From: Candidatus Poribacteria bacterium
GTDB lineage: Bacteria; Poribacteria; WGA-4E; JAJDTR01
Direction of reading: 5' to 3'
Assembly (NCBI GenBank): GCA_028820655.1
Contig: JAPPIK010000060.1
Location: forward strand, 1 to 39,433
Length of the DNA stretch: 39,433 nt
A program made the position numbers and the translations under genes. Of the stretch, positions 33,029-39,433 are shown one piece after another. The notes beneath the pieces are model-generated. The model was not told where the DNA came from, made no database searches, and saw only the letters and a list, made by a program, of their open reading frames with translations. The stretch's first letter is position 1. Every line of letters begins with the position of its first letter.

Positions 33029-33682
33029 TCAGGTTAATCTCACGTAAATATATCCGGCAACTTCCGAGCCGAGAATCTTTTCAGAGTTTTCGCTTCGGAT
33101 GGTTATCGGACCATTGAAAGGTGCCACGTCAAGCACCGTGAACTCTGTTTCCGGGTATAGATTCATCGCCCCGAGATAACGCAGCAACTCCGAATCGTGA
33201 TCGCTCACTTCGACAATAATTCCTTTCTGTCCGGCTTCGAGATCTGTCAAGGTGCTCAGTGCAGGCATCGCGACGGTTCCATCTCGATCGGGTATTGGCG
33301 CACCGTGGGGATCGGCAGTTGGATGACCGAGTATCGCGTCAATCCGATCCTCGAGATCCTCGGATAGAACATGCTCCCATTTCTCGGCTTCCTCATGTAC
33401 CCTGTCCCACGGAACGTTGAGCGCTTCAGCCAGGTAAAGCTCAACCAAACGATGGTGACGTATCACCTCCAACGCAATCTTCTGGCCGGCTTCGGTCAAA
33501 CTTACTCCTTGATAGGGTTCGTAAGCAGCCAGGTTCATTTGCTTTAGCTTTTTCAGCATTCCAGTCGCCGAGGCTGGGGTCACGTCCAAGAATTCCGCCA
33601 AAAGGGAAGTCGTGACCTTATCTTCTCTTTCCGCCAACTTGTAAATTGCTTTGAGGTAATCCTCCACCGCCTGAGTATGCAT
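33029..33682 (-). CDS. DtxR-family metal-dependent repressor (MntR/TroR type)
   Basis: A 217-residue regulator. An N-terminal winged helix (about 1-70, AVEDYLKAIYKLAERE, VTPASATGMLKKLKQM) is followed by a dimerisation and metal domain. The ligand pattern is H77-x3-E81, H96-x3-E100, E103, H104, matching DtxR His79, Glu83, His98, Cys102, Glu105 and His106 with Glu in place of Cys. That substitution is typical of manganese-sensing members. Residues about 145-217 form a FeoA/SH3-like domain (VLDVAPFNGPITIRSE, SEVAGYIYVRL). It heads the importer operon and probably represses it, and itself, when metal is plentiful, using the palindrome at 33731-33752. Confidence 0.9.
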   Translation of the reverse strand: MHTQAVEDYLKAIYKLAEREDKVTTSLLAEFLDVTPASATGMLKKLKQMNLAAYEPYQGVSLTEAGQKIALEVIRHHRLVELYLAEALNVPWDRVHEEAEKWEHVLSEDLEDRIDAILGHPTADPHGAPIPDRDGTVAMPALSTLTDLEAGQKGIIVEVSDHDSELLRYLGAMNLYPETEFTVLDVAPFNGPITIRSENSEKILGSEVAGYIYVRLT

Positions 33683-33730
33683 TGTGCGCCTCCAGCATGT
33701 TTCAACGCCAGTTAGTCTAGCCTATTGATT

Positions 33731-33752
33731 TTATTTAGGCTTACCTAAATAA
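33731..33752. promoter_or_regulatory. DtxR/MntR-type operator
   Basis: Arms TTATTTAGG and CCTAAATAA are perfectly complementary around CTTA. This is close to the TTAGG...CCTAA core of DtxR, IdeR and TroR boxes. It overlaps the downstream edge of the -10 box of the regulator gene, 48 bases before its start, the usual position for repression. A half-site GGCCTAAA lies at 33765-33772. Confidence 0.8.
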
Positions 33753-33778
33753 TATATTATTGTGGGCCTAAATGTCAA
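33751..33778 (-). promoter_or_regulatory. Sigma-70-type promoter of the regulator/importer operon
   Basis: On the minus strand TTGACA (33778-33773) is followed after 16 bases by TATATT (33756-33751). A TATTAT at slightly longer spacing is an alternative. The operator overlaps the -10. Confidence 0.7.
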
Positions 33779-33870
33779 GGGAAAATTGTATTGGGTACGG
33801 CGGTCAAGATCGGCGGGAGGCGTAGAAGATTTCGGGTTGTGTTATCTTGATGAGTGTAGGTCGTGAACTC

Positions 33871-33898
33871 GTAGGGAATCACGATCGTTATTCCCTAC
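33871..33898. repeat. GTAGGGAAT/ATTCCCTAC inverted repeat
   Basis: Nine-base perfect arms around ten bases. It lies between mutY and the regulator gene. The remainder of 33683-34084, apart from the promoter and operator, shows nothing further. Confidence 0.5.
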
Positions 33899-34084
33899 AG
33901 TTGCATATCATAATGCAGAAAGTTTTCATGCATTGATTGGTTTGCGATGAAAGGGTGGAGGGGAAATCGGGGAGTTGATAATTAAGATTCTACAAAATTA
34001 GGGGTAGGGAAGAAATCGAAATTTGGGGAAAATACTCGTTTTTAGTGCCTTGGTCAAACAGTAGTGGAGGCTTTTGTCACGGCA

Positions 34085-35158
34085 TCAATTTGGTTTTAGC
34101 AACGGAATGAATTTATGATTGGCACGCGGGAAGGGGTATTGGTCAATCTCTTCAATTCGAATCCATCGATAGTCCGCGGGGCCTTTCAGAACCACCTCGC
34201 CTGCGCGGTAGTTGCAGCGAAAGACATCTACGACAATTTTGAAGTGTGAATAGGCGTGGTTGACACGCGTTAGGTAGTCTACGTTTCCAACGAAGAGGCC
34301 GACCTCCTCTCGAATCTCTCGAACACAGGCGGATTCGGCGGATTCGCCCGGTTTTAGCTTTCCTCCCGGGAATTCCCACAATCCGCCGAGCAAACCTTCT
34401 GCTTTGCGCCGGGTAATCAAAACACAATCCCGTTGATAAATGACACCTACGGCAATATGATATTCGGGTGTTGGCTTGGATTTCACTCGTACGGGAAACT
34501 CATCCTGGCGCGCCGTCCGGTTTGCATCACAGAAATCGTCTACCGGACAGATGACACAGAGCGGGGATTTCGGTCGGCAGATTTTAGACCCGAGTTCCAT
34601 TATCGCCTGATTGAAGCGTCCGGGAGCACTCGCATCGAGCAAAGAGTCCGCTTTAGCTTGGAGTATTTTCGCCGAGGCGGATCTATTCACGGGAGATTCA
34701 ATGAGAAACAGCCGGGCAATCACACGCTTCACGTTGCCGTCCACAACCGCGTAGGGTCGGTTAAACGCAATGCTTTGCACGGCGGCGGCGGTATAGTCCC
34801 CAATGCCGGGCAACGCTCGGAATGAGGCATAATCCGTCGGAACTTTCCCACACATCTGATCCACAAGTGTTTTTGCCGCTTTTTGAAGATTCCGCGCTCT
34901 GGCGTAGTATCCCAAACCCTCCCACTGCTTTAACACATCATCCAGTGTTGCCTCGGCAAGATGGTGGAGCGTGGGAAATCTATCGACAAATTTCTCATAG
35001 TATTCCACTACCTTTTTCGCCTGAGTTTGTTGGAGCATCACTTCGGAGACCCAGATATGGTATGGATTTTTCGTCTCGCGCCACGGAAGTTCGCGGCGGT
35101 GCGCCTTGAACCACTCCAATAGGTTAAGGCGGAATTGTAAAATGTCTTTGGATGTCAT
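34085..35158 (-). CDS. mutY: A/G-specific adenine DNA glycosylase MutY with intact Nudix box
   Basis: A 357-residue enzyme that removes adenine mispaired with 8-oxoguanine. Seen: catalytic Glu39 in WVSEVMLQQTQ, helix-hairpin-helix LPGIGDYTAAAVQSIAF (about 116-132), catalytic Asp140 in VVDGNVKR, and the iron-sulphur loop Cys194-x6-Cys201-x2-Cys204-x5-Cys210. The C-terminal domain (from about 225) is Nudix-like. Residues 266-288 fit the full Nudix box GX5EX7REUXEEXGU, which many MutY proteins have lost. It stands alone on the minus strand. Whether the Nudix part hydrolyses nucleotides cannot be told from sequence. Confidence 0.92.
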   Translation of the reverse strand: MTSKDILQFRLNLLEWFKAHRRELPWRETKNPYHIWVSEVMLQQTQAKKVVEYYEKFVDRFPTLHHLAEATLDDVLKQWEGLGYYARARNLQKAAKTLVDQMCGKVPTDYASFRALPGIGDYTAAAVQSIAFNRPYAVVDGNVKRVIARLFLIESPVNRSASAKILQAKADSLLDASAPGRFNQAIMELGSKICRPKSPLCVICPVDDFCDANRTARQDEFPVRVKSKPTPEYHIAVGVIYQRDCVLITRRKAEGLLGGLWEFPGGKLKPGESAESACVREIREEVGLFVGNVDYLTRVNHAYSHFKIVVDVFRCNYRAGEVVLKGPADYRWIRIEEIDQYPFPRANHKFIPLLKPN

Positions 35159-35240
35159 TTGTCAATTTAGGCAGCTAGACGCACGGTACATAACCATTAA
35201 TGCGAGGAGGAGGATAGTGATGCGTACCGGGAGGGAATTC

Positions 35241-35297
35241 CAGCAAATTCCGACAGTCACCGATTTGCTGCTATAGGTTCGGTTTCCTAACCGAACC
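35241..35297. repeat. Two hairpins upstream of mutY
   Basis: CAGCAAAT/ATTTGCTG (35241-35270, 14-base loop) is followed by GGTTCGGTT-TCCT-AACCGAACC (35276-35297, perfect 9-bp stem). The second resembles the stem at 20744. The rest of 35159-35483 shows no gene. Confidence 0.5.
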
Positions 35298-35483
35298 GAT
35301 GTTTGTCTCATTTCGTTTGATGCGGTTGGCTTCCACACCCAAAAATGTAGGCGACTAGTAGGATGCCGCTTGTTCGTTTGTAAGCCTATACATGCACTTT
35401 CGCTTGGTAATTGCTTGGATTTTATGCTATTGTTATGGTGGAAAGTCAACCTTGAGGAAGCCAAGCTTGTAAGGAGAAGCGTG

Positions 35484-35690
35484 ATGGAATGGGTTCAAAC
35501 TTTAATACCGCCAGCAGTTGTAATAACCGTTATGATTTACATCGATAAAAGAACGAATGATAAGTTTGACAAAAGAATTGATGATTTACGTAAGCAAATG
35601 AGTAGTGAACATAATACACTTTTGAGTCAAGTTAAAGAAACTAATCAATGGCTAAAAGAACACATCGTAGATAGAAATGCCCACCCTTAG
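35484..35690 (+). CDS. 68-residue membrane protein with coiled coil
   Basis: The ATG at 35484 follows AAGGAGA by six bases; longer frames upstream have no ribosome site. The product begins with a membrane segment (VQTLIPPAVVITVMIYI, about 4-20). A charged helix follows (DKRTNDKFDKRIDDLRKQMS, SEHNTLLSQVKETNQWLKEH) with heptad-like spacing, so one N-terminal anchor with a cytoplasmic coiled coil is likely. Proteins of this general form occur in many bacteria without a known function. Its base composition is more AT-rich than its neighbours. Reality is supported by the ribosome site and helical design, not by a recognised family. Confidence 0.6.
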   Translation: MEWVQTLIPPAVVITVMIYIDKRTNDKFDKRIDDLRKQMSSEHNTLLSQVKETNQWLKEHIVDRNAHP

Positions 35691-35805
35691 TAGTAGATCA
35701 TCGCCTGTATTTTAACGCCAATCGTATATAGTCCGTAGTAGCGTCCCCTAGCGGAGCGTGCTATGGACTACACTTACCCCCAATGTTTAGACAGTTATGA
35801 ACGAA

Positions 35806-35879
35806 AATCAAGGTGTAAGGGATATCCAAACCGGCTAGGTTTCAGCGCCTGATGTTGTTGGCAATTTACCTCGTGAGGT
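35806..35879. repeat. Dispersed intergenic repeat, copy C
   Basis: Diverged copy of 262-335 and 962-1035. It keeps both the CTTACCCCCA and the GTTTAGACAGT leader words and ends close to the stop of the FGE-like gene. Confidence 0.5.
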
Positions 35880-35903
35880 GTCTTTTTGTTGAGCGTCCCA
35901 TGA

Positions 35904-36641
35904 CTACGCCGAAACCGCAATCCGAATCCCGACATTGTGCACTCTCTCCGCCGGTTCATAGGCAGCTCGATTGGCACATCGCGCCGCAAACTCGCCGCGG
36001 GGTACCCATGAGCCTCCCCGAATCACTTTGCGTCTGCCATCCACAGCGCCGCCGGGATTGACAGCCGGTGAATATTTGTACGTTTCCGGGTGGAACCAAT
36101 CGTTACACCATTCGTAGACATTTCCGCCCATGTCGAGGCAACCGTACGGACTGGCGCCGCTTGGATAGCTGCCGACGGGTGTCGTCCGCTTGAGCCGAAC
36201 TTCGCCGAAGTTTCCGTTCGACACACCCCACACATCTCCCCAGGGATATATCCGCCCATCCGTTCCGCGGGCGGCTTTCTCCCATTCCGCTTCCGTCGGC
36301 AGGCGGAAGTAATTGTCGCAGAGTTCGTTGATCCACTTCAGAAGTTCCAACGCGTCGTACCAACTCACGCCCACGACGGGACAATCCGGTGCATTGAACC
36401 GCGGACTATCGTGAAACCGCGGCAAATTATGGCCTTTTGCCGCTAGAAACCGCCAATATTGCGCGTTGGATAGTGGAAGCATTCCGATGTAAAATGCGTC
36501 AAGCGTCACTTCGCGCTGTGGTTCTTCATGGTCGGTTTTCCGATAGGGCGTGGGTACCGTCCCCATGAGAAACGAACCCGCCGGAACATAGACCAACGGG
36601 TAACCGATTTCATCGATTGTGACAGCTTCGGATTGTGACAT
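35904..36641 (-). CDS. Formylglycine-generating-enzyme-like (SUMF1/FGE-sulfatase domain) protein
   Basis: A 245-residue single-domain protein with the family landmarks: VYVPAGSFLMG (about 14-24), DAFYIGMLPLSNAQYWRFL, CPVVGVSWYDALELLKWINE, FRLPTEAEWEKAARG, YPWGD, GGNVYEWCNDW and VIRGGSWVPRGEFAARCANR. True FGE needs a reactive Cys pair just after RGGS. Here that segment reads WVPRGEFAARC and the pair is absent, so activation of sulfatases is unlikely. Related domains act in ergothioneine-type chemistry or in binding. No signal peptide and no clear ribosome site precede the ATG. It is on the same strand as two Gfo/Idh/MocA genes upstream. Confidence 0.85.
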   Translation of the reverse strand: MSQSEAVTIDEIGYPLVYVPAGSFLMGTVPTPYRKTDHEEPQREVTLDAFYIGMLPLSNAQYWRFLAAKGHNLPRFHDSPRFNAPDCPVVGVSWYDALELLKWINELCDNYFRLPTEAEWEKAARGTDGRIYPWGDVWGVSNGNFGEVRLKRTTPVGSYPSGASPYGCLDMGGNVYEWCNDWFHPETYKYSPAVNPGGAVDGRRKVIRGGSWVPRGEFAARCANRAAYEPAERVHNVGIRIAVSA

Positions 36642-36837
36642 GGGAATTTTTCGCTATCGGTTCAGAACAGAGGGTGGCAAAGGAAATGCCGTCTACAGGC
36701 AGGCGGAATAACCGCATCTAATTTCGGATTGTGGAGCCATTCCTTGGTCTATCCAGTTAATCAATCGATACAGTGTCGACCACGAGTTGGATTTCACGGA
36801 ATTTTTATCGTGCTCTCTGTCCAACCGCTTGATCGTT

Positions 36838-36983
36838 CAACCCAACCTATGGGGCGGCGGGTTAACAGATTCAAGCGAGTGGATTTCTACCCTAGTCACT
36901 AGGGAATTGCTGCCGGTTTCGCTGTTCGTTCGTTTGATGGTCTGGATTTGCCAATCCAGACCGAGCAGCATAAGGTTGGGTTG
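36838..36983. repeat. Third palindrome-rich island bounded by an 11-bp inverted repeat
   Basis: CAACCCAACCT (36838-36848) and AGGTTGGGTTG (36973-36983) bracket two perfect hairpins: CCCTAG-TCA-CTAGGG (36890-36904) and GGTCTGGATT-TGCC-AATCCAGACC (36939-36962). Just before it is TATCGTGCTCTCTGTCCAAC then CGCTTGATC, the phrase seen in the first island. There is no gene in 36642-36994. Confidence 0.6.
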
Positions 36984-36994
36984 CACCGGGGCTT

Positions 36995-38029
36995 CTATGG
37001 GCGCGGGGCGGGTGTCCCCATCGGGTGAGGGCCGTTCGTCAAGGTTGACTTCCGAGCGAAGTCATAGACCGCGTCCTGGACTTCAAGCACGCGAACCGCA
37101 GTGAGTATGTTAGGTTCAAAGGCGCGGCGCCCTTCGCTTATCGCCGAAAGGGCTTCGTCGATGATGCCCTGCATCCCCGCGCGCGACACGTTTTTGGGGA
37201 CCGTCACACCCTCGGATGTGTGAATTTCGATAATTGCCTCGCCGGCGGTGTTGTACTGCTGAAACACGGATGCCTTCGTCCCAATGAATCGGAAGAAATG
37301 ATCGCCGGCGCGCGCGCCTGAAGGATAGCAATAGCCCGATTCGACAATCCCGGTCACACCATCGTCGGTCCTTAGTATCCCCATGGCGATATCTTCCACG
37401 CAACGCTGATGCGTCGCGTTGGACATAACCGCCCCCACCACGGTGATAGGTTTGTCACCTACGAACTGTAGAAAGGTATCGATTCCGTGGGCGGCTTCCA
37501 CACCCCAGCAACCGCCTCCGGAGATTTGCGGATCGTTGTGCCAAGATGACGGTGTCGGATCGTAGCGGGAGGGAGGGCCATTGTTCAGCCGGCTGTTATA
37601 CAGGACGAGATCGCCGAGCGATCCATTTTCGACCATTTCTTGAGCCACCCTCACAATGCCACTTGCGCGGTTGGGCAGCGTGAGGGCACTGAACACGCCA
37701 TGTTTCTCGGATGCCTCGGCGACTGGCCGCAGGCGTGAAGCACAATCCGCAAACGGTTTGTCTAGCAGGTAAGGGACGCGCCGATCCACGCATGCGCCGA
37801 CGAGAGACGGCATCTCGATATGCTTGCCCGCCACGAGCGCCGCATCCGGCTTGGTAGCGTCCAAGCAGGATGCGGCGGTATCGAATCCGGGGCATTGAAA
37901 GTCATCGACAAGCCGCTGCCGCGGCTCCTCCTCGGCATCCATGACGCCGACAATTTCGTGGCCAAATCTTTGCGCTGTGTGCGCCATGCCGCGTCCGTGG
38001 TGACTGAACGAAAGTAGCGCCAGTCTCAT
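36995..38029 (-). CDS. Gfo/Idh/MocA-family oxidoreductase
   Basis: A 344-residue protein with an N-terminal Rossmann fold and a C-terminal alpha/beta domain. The nucleotide-binding loop is unusual (LLSFSHHGRGMAHTAQRFG, not GxGxxG). The DKPFAD motif stands where most members have EKP. The CWGVEAAHGIDTFLQFVGD segment carries the His usual near the active site. Members reduce or oxidise sugars, inositols and similar compounds with NAD(P). GAGG lies close before the ATG. Substrate unknown. The second oxidoreductase ends 136 bases upstream, and both may act on one pathway. Confidence 0.85.
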   Translation of the reverse strand: MRLALLSFSHHGRGMAHTAQRFGHEIVGVMDAEEEPRQRLVDDFQCPGFDTAASCLDATKPDAALVAGKHIEMPSLVGACVDRRVPYLLDKPFADCASRLRPVAEASEKHGVFSALTLPNRASGIVRVAQEMVENGSLGDLVLYNSRLNNGPPSRYDPTPSSWHNDPQISGGGCWGVEAAHGIDTFLQFVGDKPITVVGAVMSNATHQRCVEDIAMGILRTDDGVTGIVESGYCYPSGARAGDHFFRFIGTKASVFQQYNTAGEAIIEIHTSEGVTVPKNVSRAGMQGIIDEALSAISEGRRAFEPNILTAVRVLEVQDAVYDFARKSTLTNGPHPMGTPAPRP

Positions 38030-38165
38030 TTTCCACCTCGTTCCGTATAGTAATGCGTTGCAGTCCGCCGAATTTCTGCGGAGTCATGTCTTATAGGTAA
38101 CGCGCCGAGGGATCGCTGTGCGCCGCCCGCAATACCCATGTTAAATCTCTATTGATAAAATAGGA

Positions 38166-39188
38166 CTAAGGAATATCAAAACCCAAACTCCGATCAGCCA
38201 CGGGAAGTTCGATTTTTTCCCCGCCACGCCGGTGCGATTCGCGCAATGCCACCGCGATTTCGAAGGCTTCTCGTCCGTATTCCCCCGGACAGAGCGGTTC
38301 CGTGCCTTCGTCGAGATTCTTAACAATTCCCTCGACGGCGGCTTGTTGGGAACTTCTGGGTCGTTTCGGGTTTGGAAACTGACGTCGGACCGGTTCGCGT
38401 GTATCCGGGTGACGAGTCCACATCTCAAAGTCGGCGTGCTCGTTTCTGCAACTGAACCACCCATCGCGCCCTATAAAGTCGATGTTTAGCCAACCGCCGT
38501 TGTTCAGGAATCCCCGAATTCCGTTCTCGTAGAGGATCATGCCCGTTCCGTGCAAGTCTTTCTCTCCCGCGGCCGCGTCGTCGCTGTTCATGTGTCCGAA
38601 AACCCATGTTGCGGGTGCATCCGCAAACTGGCGGAACAGTGCAAGAGTGTGGCTGTGTCCGCCGTTAAAGCTCCAACTGTAGTTGGCAACCATTGATGAG
38701 AATTCCCCGATATCTCCCCTCCTTATGGACTGCAAACACATCTGCAACCAAGGGCTCCAGTTCTTGTGGCACGCCATGGCGAAAATCACACCATGATTGC
38801 GGCATGTTTCAATCATTGCATCCGCTTCCGCCAGCGTTCGACTGATCGGTTTGGTCGCATAGATTGCTTTGACGCCCGACTCGGCAGCCGCCATAACCAC
38901 CTCCGCCCTCTCCGTGGTCTTGGTTGTGACACTGACAATATCCGGCTTCTCCTTGGCGAGCATCTCTTTGTAGTCGGTGTAAAGCGCGGTGACGTTCCAA
39001 CGCTGTTTGAAATCTTCAAGCTGGTCTCTCGAAAGGTCGGCGCCAGCTATCAAGTCCACACCCTTTGCTTCCACGTATGCCGGTGCGTGTGCCCACGGAT
39101 AGCGAAATTGCGGACGATTGACTTGCTCGTCGTCGATAGTGCTGCCAATCCGGCCGCAGCCGATTACAGCCGCACGATAGGATGCCAT
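38166..39188 (-). CDS. Gfo/Idh/MocA-family oxidoreductase
   Basis: A 340-residue protein with the dinucleotide loop AAVIGCGRIGSTIDDE (about 6-21). DIVSVTTKTTERAEVVMAAA and KAIYATKPISRTLAEADAMI (TKP in place of EKP) follow, then a C-terminal domain with MACHKNWSPWLQMCL and SFNGGHSHTLALFRQFAD. GGGAGG lies seven bases before the ATG. The presence of DDEQVNRPQFRYPWAHAPAY after the Rossmann loop is a variant seen in environmental members acting on unknown sugars. It probably forms a transcription unit with the next oxidoreductase. Confidence 0.85.
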   Translation of the reverse strand: MASYRAAVIGCGRIGSTIDDEQVNRPQFRYPWAHAPAYVEAKGVDLIAGADLSRDQLEDFKQRWNVTALYTDYKEMLAKEKPDIVSVTTKTTERAEVVMAAAESGVKAIYATKPISRTLAEADAMIETCRNHGVIFAMACHKNWSPWLQMCLQSIRRGDIGEFSSMVANYSWSFNGGHSHTLALFRQFADAPATWVFGHMNSDDAAAGEKDLHGTGMILYENGIRGFLNNGGWLNIDFIGRDGWFSCRNEHADFEMWTRHPDTREPVRRQFPNPKRPRSSQQAAVEGIVKNLDEGTEPLCPGEYGREAFEIAVALRESHRRGGEKIELPVADRSLGFDIP

Positions 39189-39211
39189 AGAATTTCCTCC
39201 CTATTGCGTAA

Positions 39212-39255
39212 TGCGTAATTCGTAATACGTAACCGATTTTCTTACGTGTTACGCA
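39212..39255. repeat. TGCGTAA-type hairpin repeat
   Basis: TGCGTAA-TT-CGTAA and TTACG-TG-TTACGCA can pair. Similar words (GTAATGCGTAAAACGTAA) follow the MITE near 15390, so this is a dispersed motif. Confidence 0.45.
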
Positions 39256-39359
39256 TCACTCTACTCTCTTGTCTTTTCTCATGGAAAATTGGAAAATTTC
39301 TTGGAAGTCTGAGAATCCTCTGAACGGTTCAATGAACTCTCGCCACGCTTAATACACTT

Positions 39360-39433
39360 AGAGCCTGTTTGAATAATCGGCAGCAAAGTCATTTTGGTCA
39401 TTTGTAGAAAGTCTTTTCGTGTTTTTATTGTCG
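39360..39433. mobile_element. Start of a MITE or IS element (cut by window edge)
   Basis: AGAGCCTGTTTGAA at 39360-39373 matches the terminal repeat of the element at 15220-15360. The sequence inside differs, so this may be a longer relative or the parent element. The far end is outside the window. Confidence 0.5.

Noticed and set aside
36787-37104. 105-codon plus-strand open frame
   Set aside because: Covers the third hairpin island and the antisense end of the oxidoreductase gene; no coding features.

Overview
The window looks like a chromosome segment of an uncultured Gram-negative-type bacterium, most likely Candidatus Poribacteria. This is inference, not proof. Grounds: a family of secreted proteins all ending in a tail around QNFPNPFNPETW(I/L/M)PYRL, lipoproteins and an outer-membrane-type barrel protein, paired Gfo/Idh/MocA oxidoreductases beside a formylglycine-enzyme-like protein, and intergenic DNA full of short palindromic repeats.

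Region 1 (1-9.8 kb) is a metal-handling locus, almost all on the minus strand. Read in that direction it has a small His/Cys-rich membrane protein, an acidic/His-rich lipoprotein, a MerC-domain protein, an ABC ATPase, an FtsX-type permease, a His-rich lipoprotein and a DUF3299 protein. The content resembles the zinc-regulated Zrg-type clusters of other Gram-negatives. A PIN toxin/antitoxin pair on the plus strand sits between the permease and the His-rich lipoprotein. The small membrane protein and the start of the acidic lipoprotein are repeated at 350-930 as a partly decayed duplicate. Both copies are followed by an island of hairpins with compensatory changes. A secreted protein runs off the left edge and a barrel-type protein lies at 9.1-9.8 kb.

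Region 2 (9.9-25.8 kb) is a head-to-tail array of nine paralogous secreted proteins on the minus strand. Each has a signal peptide, about seven FG-GAP-type blades (a predicted seven-bladed beta-propeller) and a FlgD/T9SS-type C-terminal tail. One copy carries a single in-frame stop and looks like a mosaic of its neighbours. A 141-bp MITE-like element sits between two members. A gene-poor stretch of about 1.5 kb follows, then a divergent cohesin-domain secreted protein.

Region 3 (28.5-33.8 kb) is a complete TroR-TroABCD-type Mn/Zn/Fe uptake operon on the minus strand. It comprises a DtxR-family regulator with a clear palindromic operator at its own promoter, a binding lipoprotein, an ATPase and two permeases, each with an added C-terminal winged-helix-like domain. 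The leader and signal-peptide start of the binding protein are repeated in tandem upstream of it.

Region 4 (34-39.4 kb) has mutY with an intact Nudix box, a 68-residue membrane/coiled-coil protein, an FGE-like protein lacking the catalytic cysteines, and two Gfo/Idh/MocA oxidoreductases. At the right edge is the terminal repeat of another mobile-element-like sequence.
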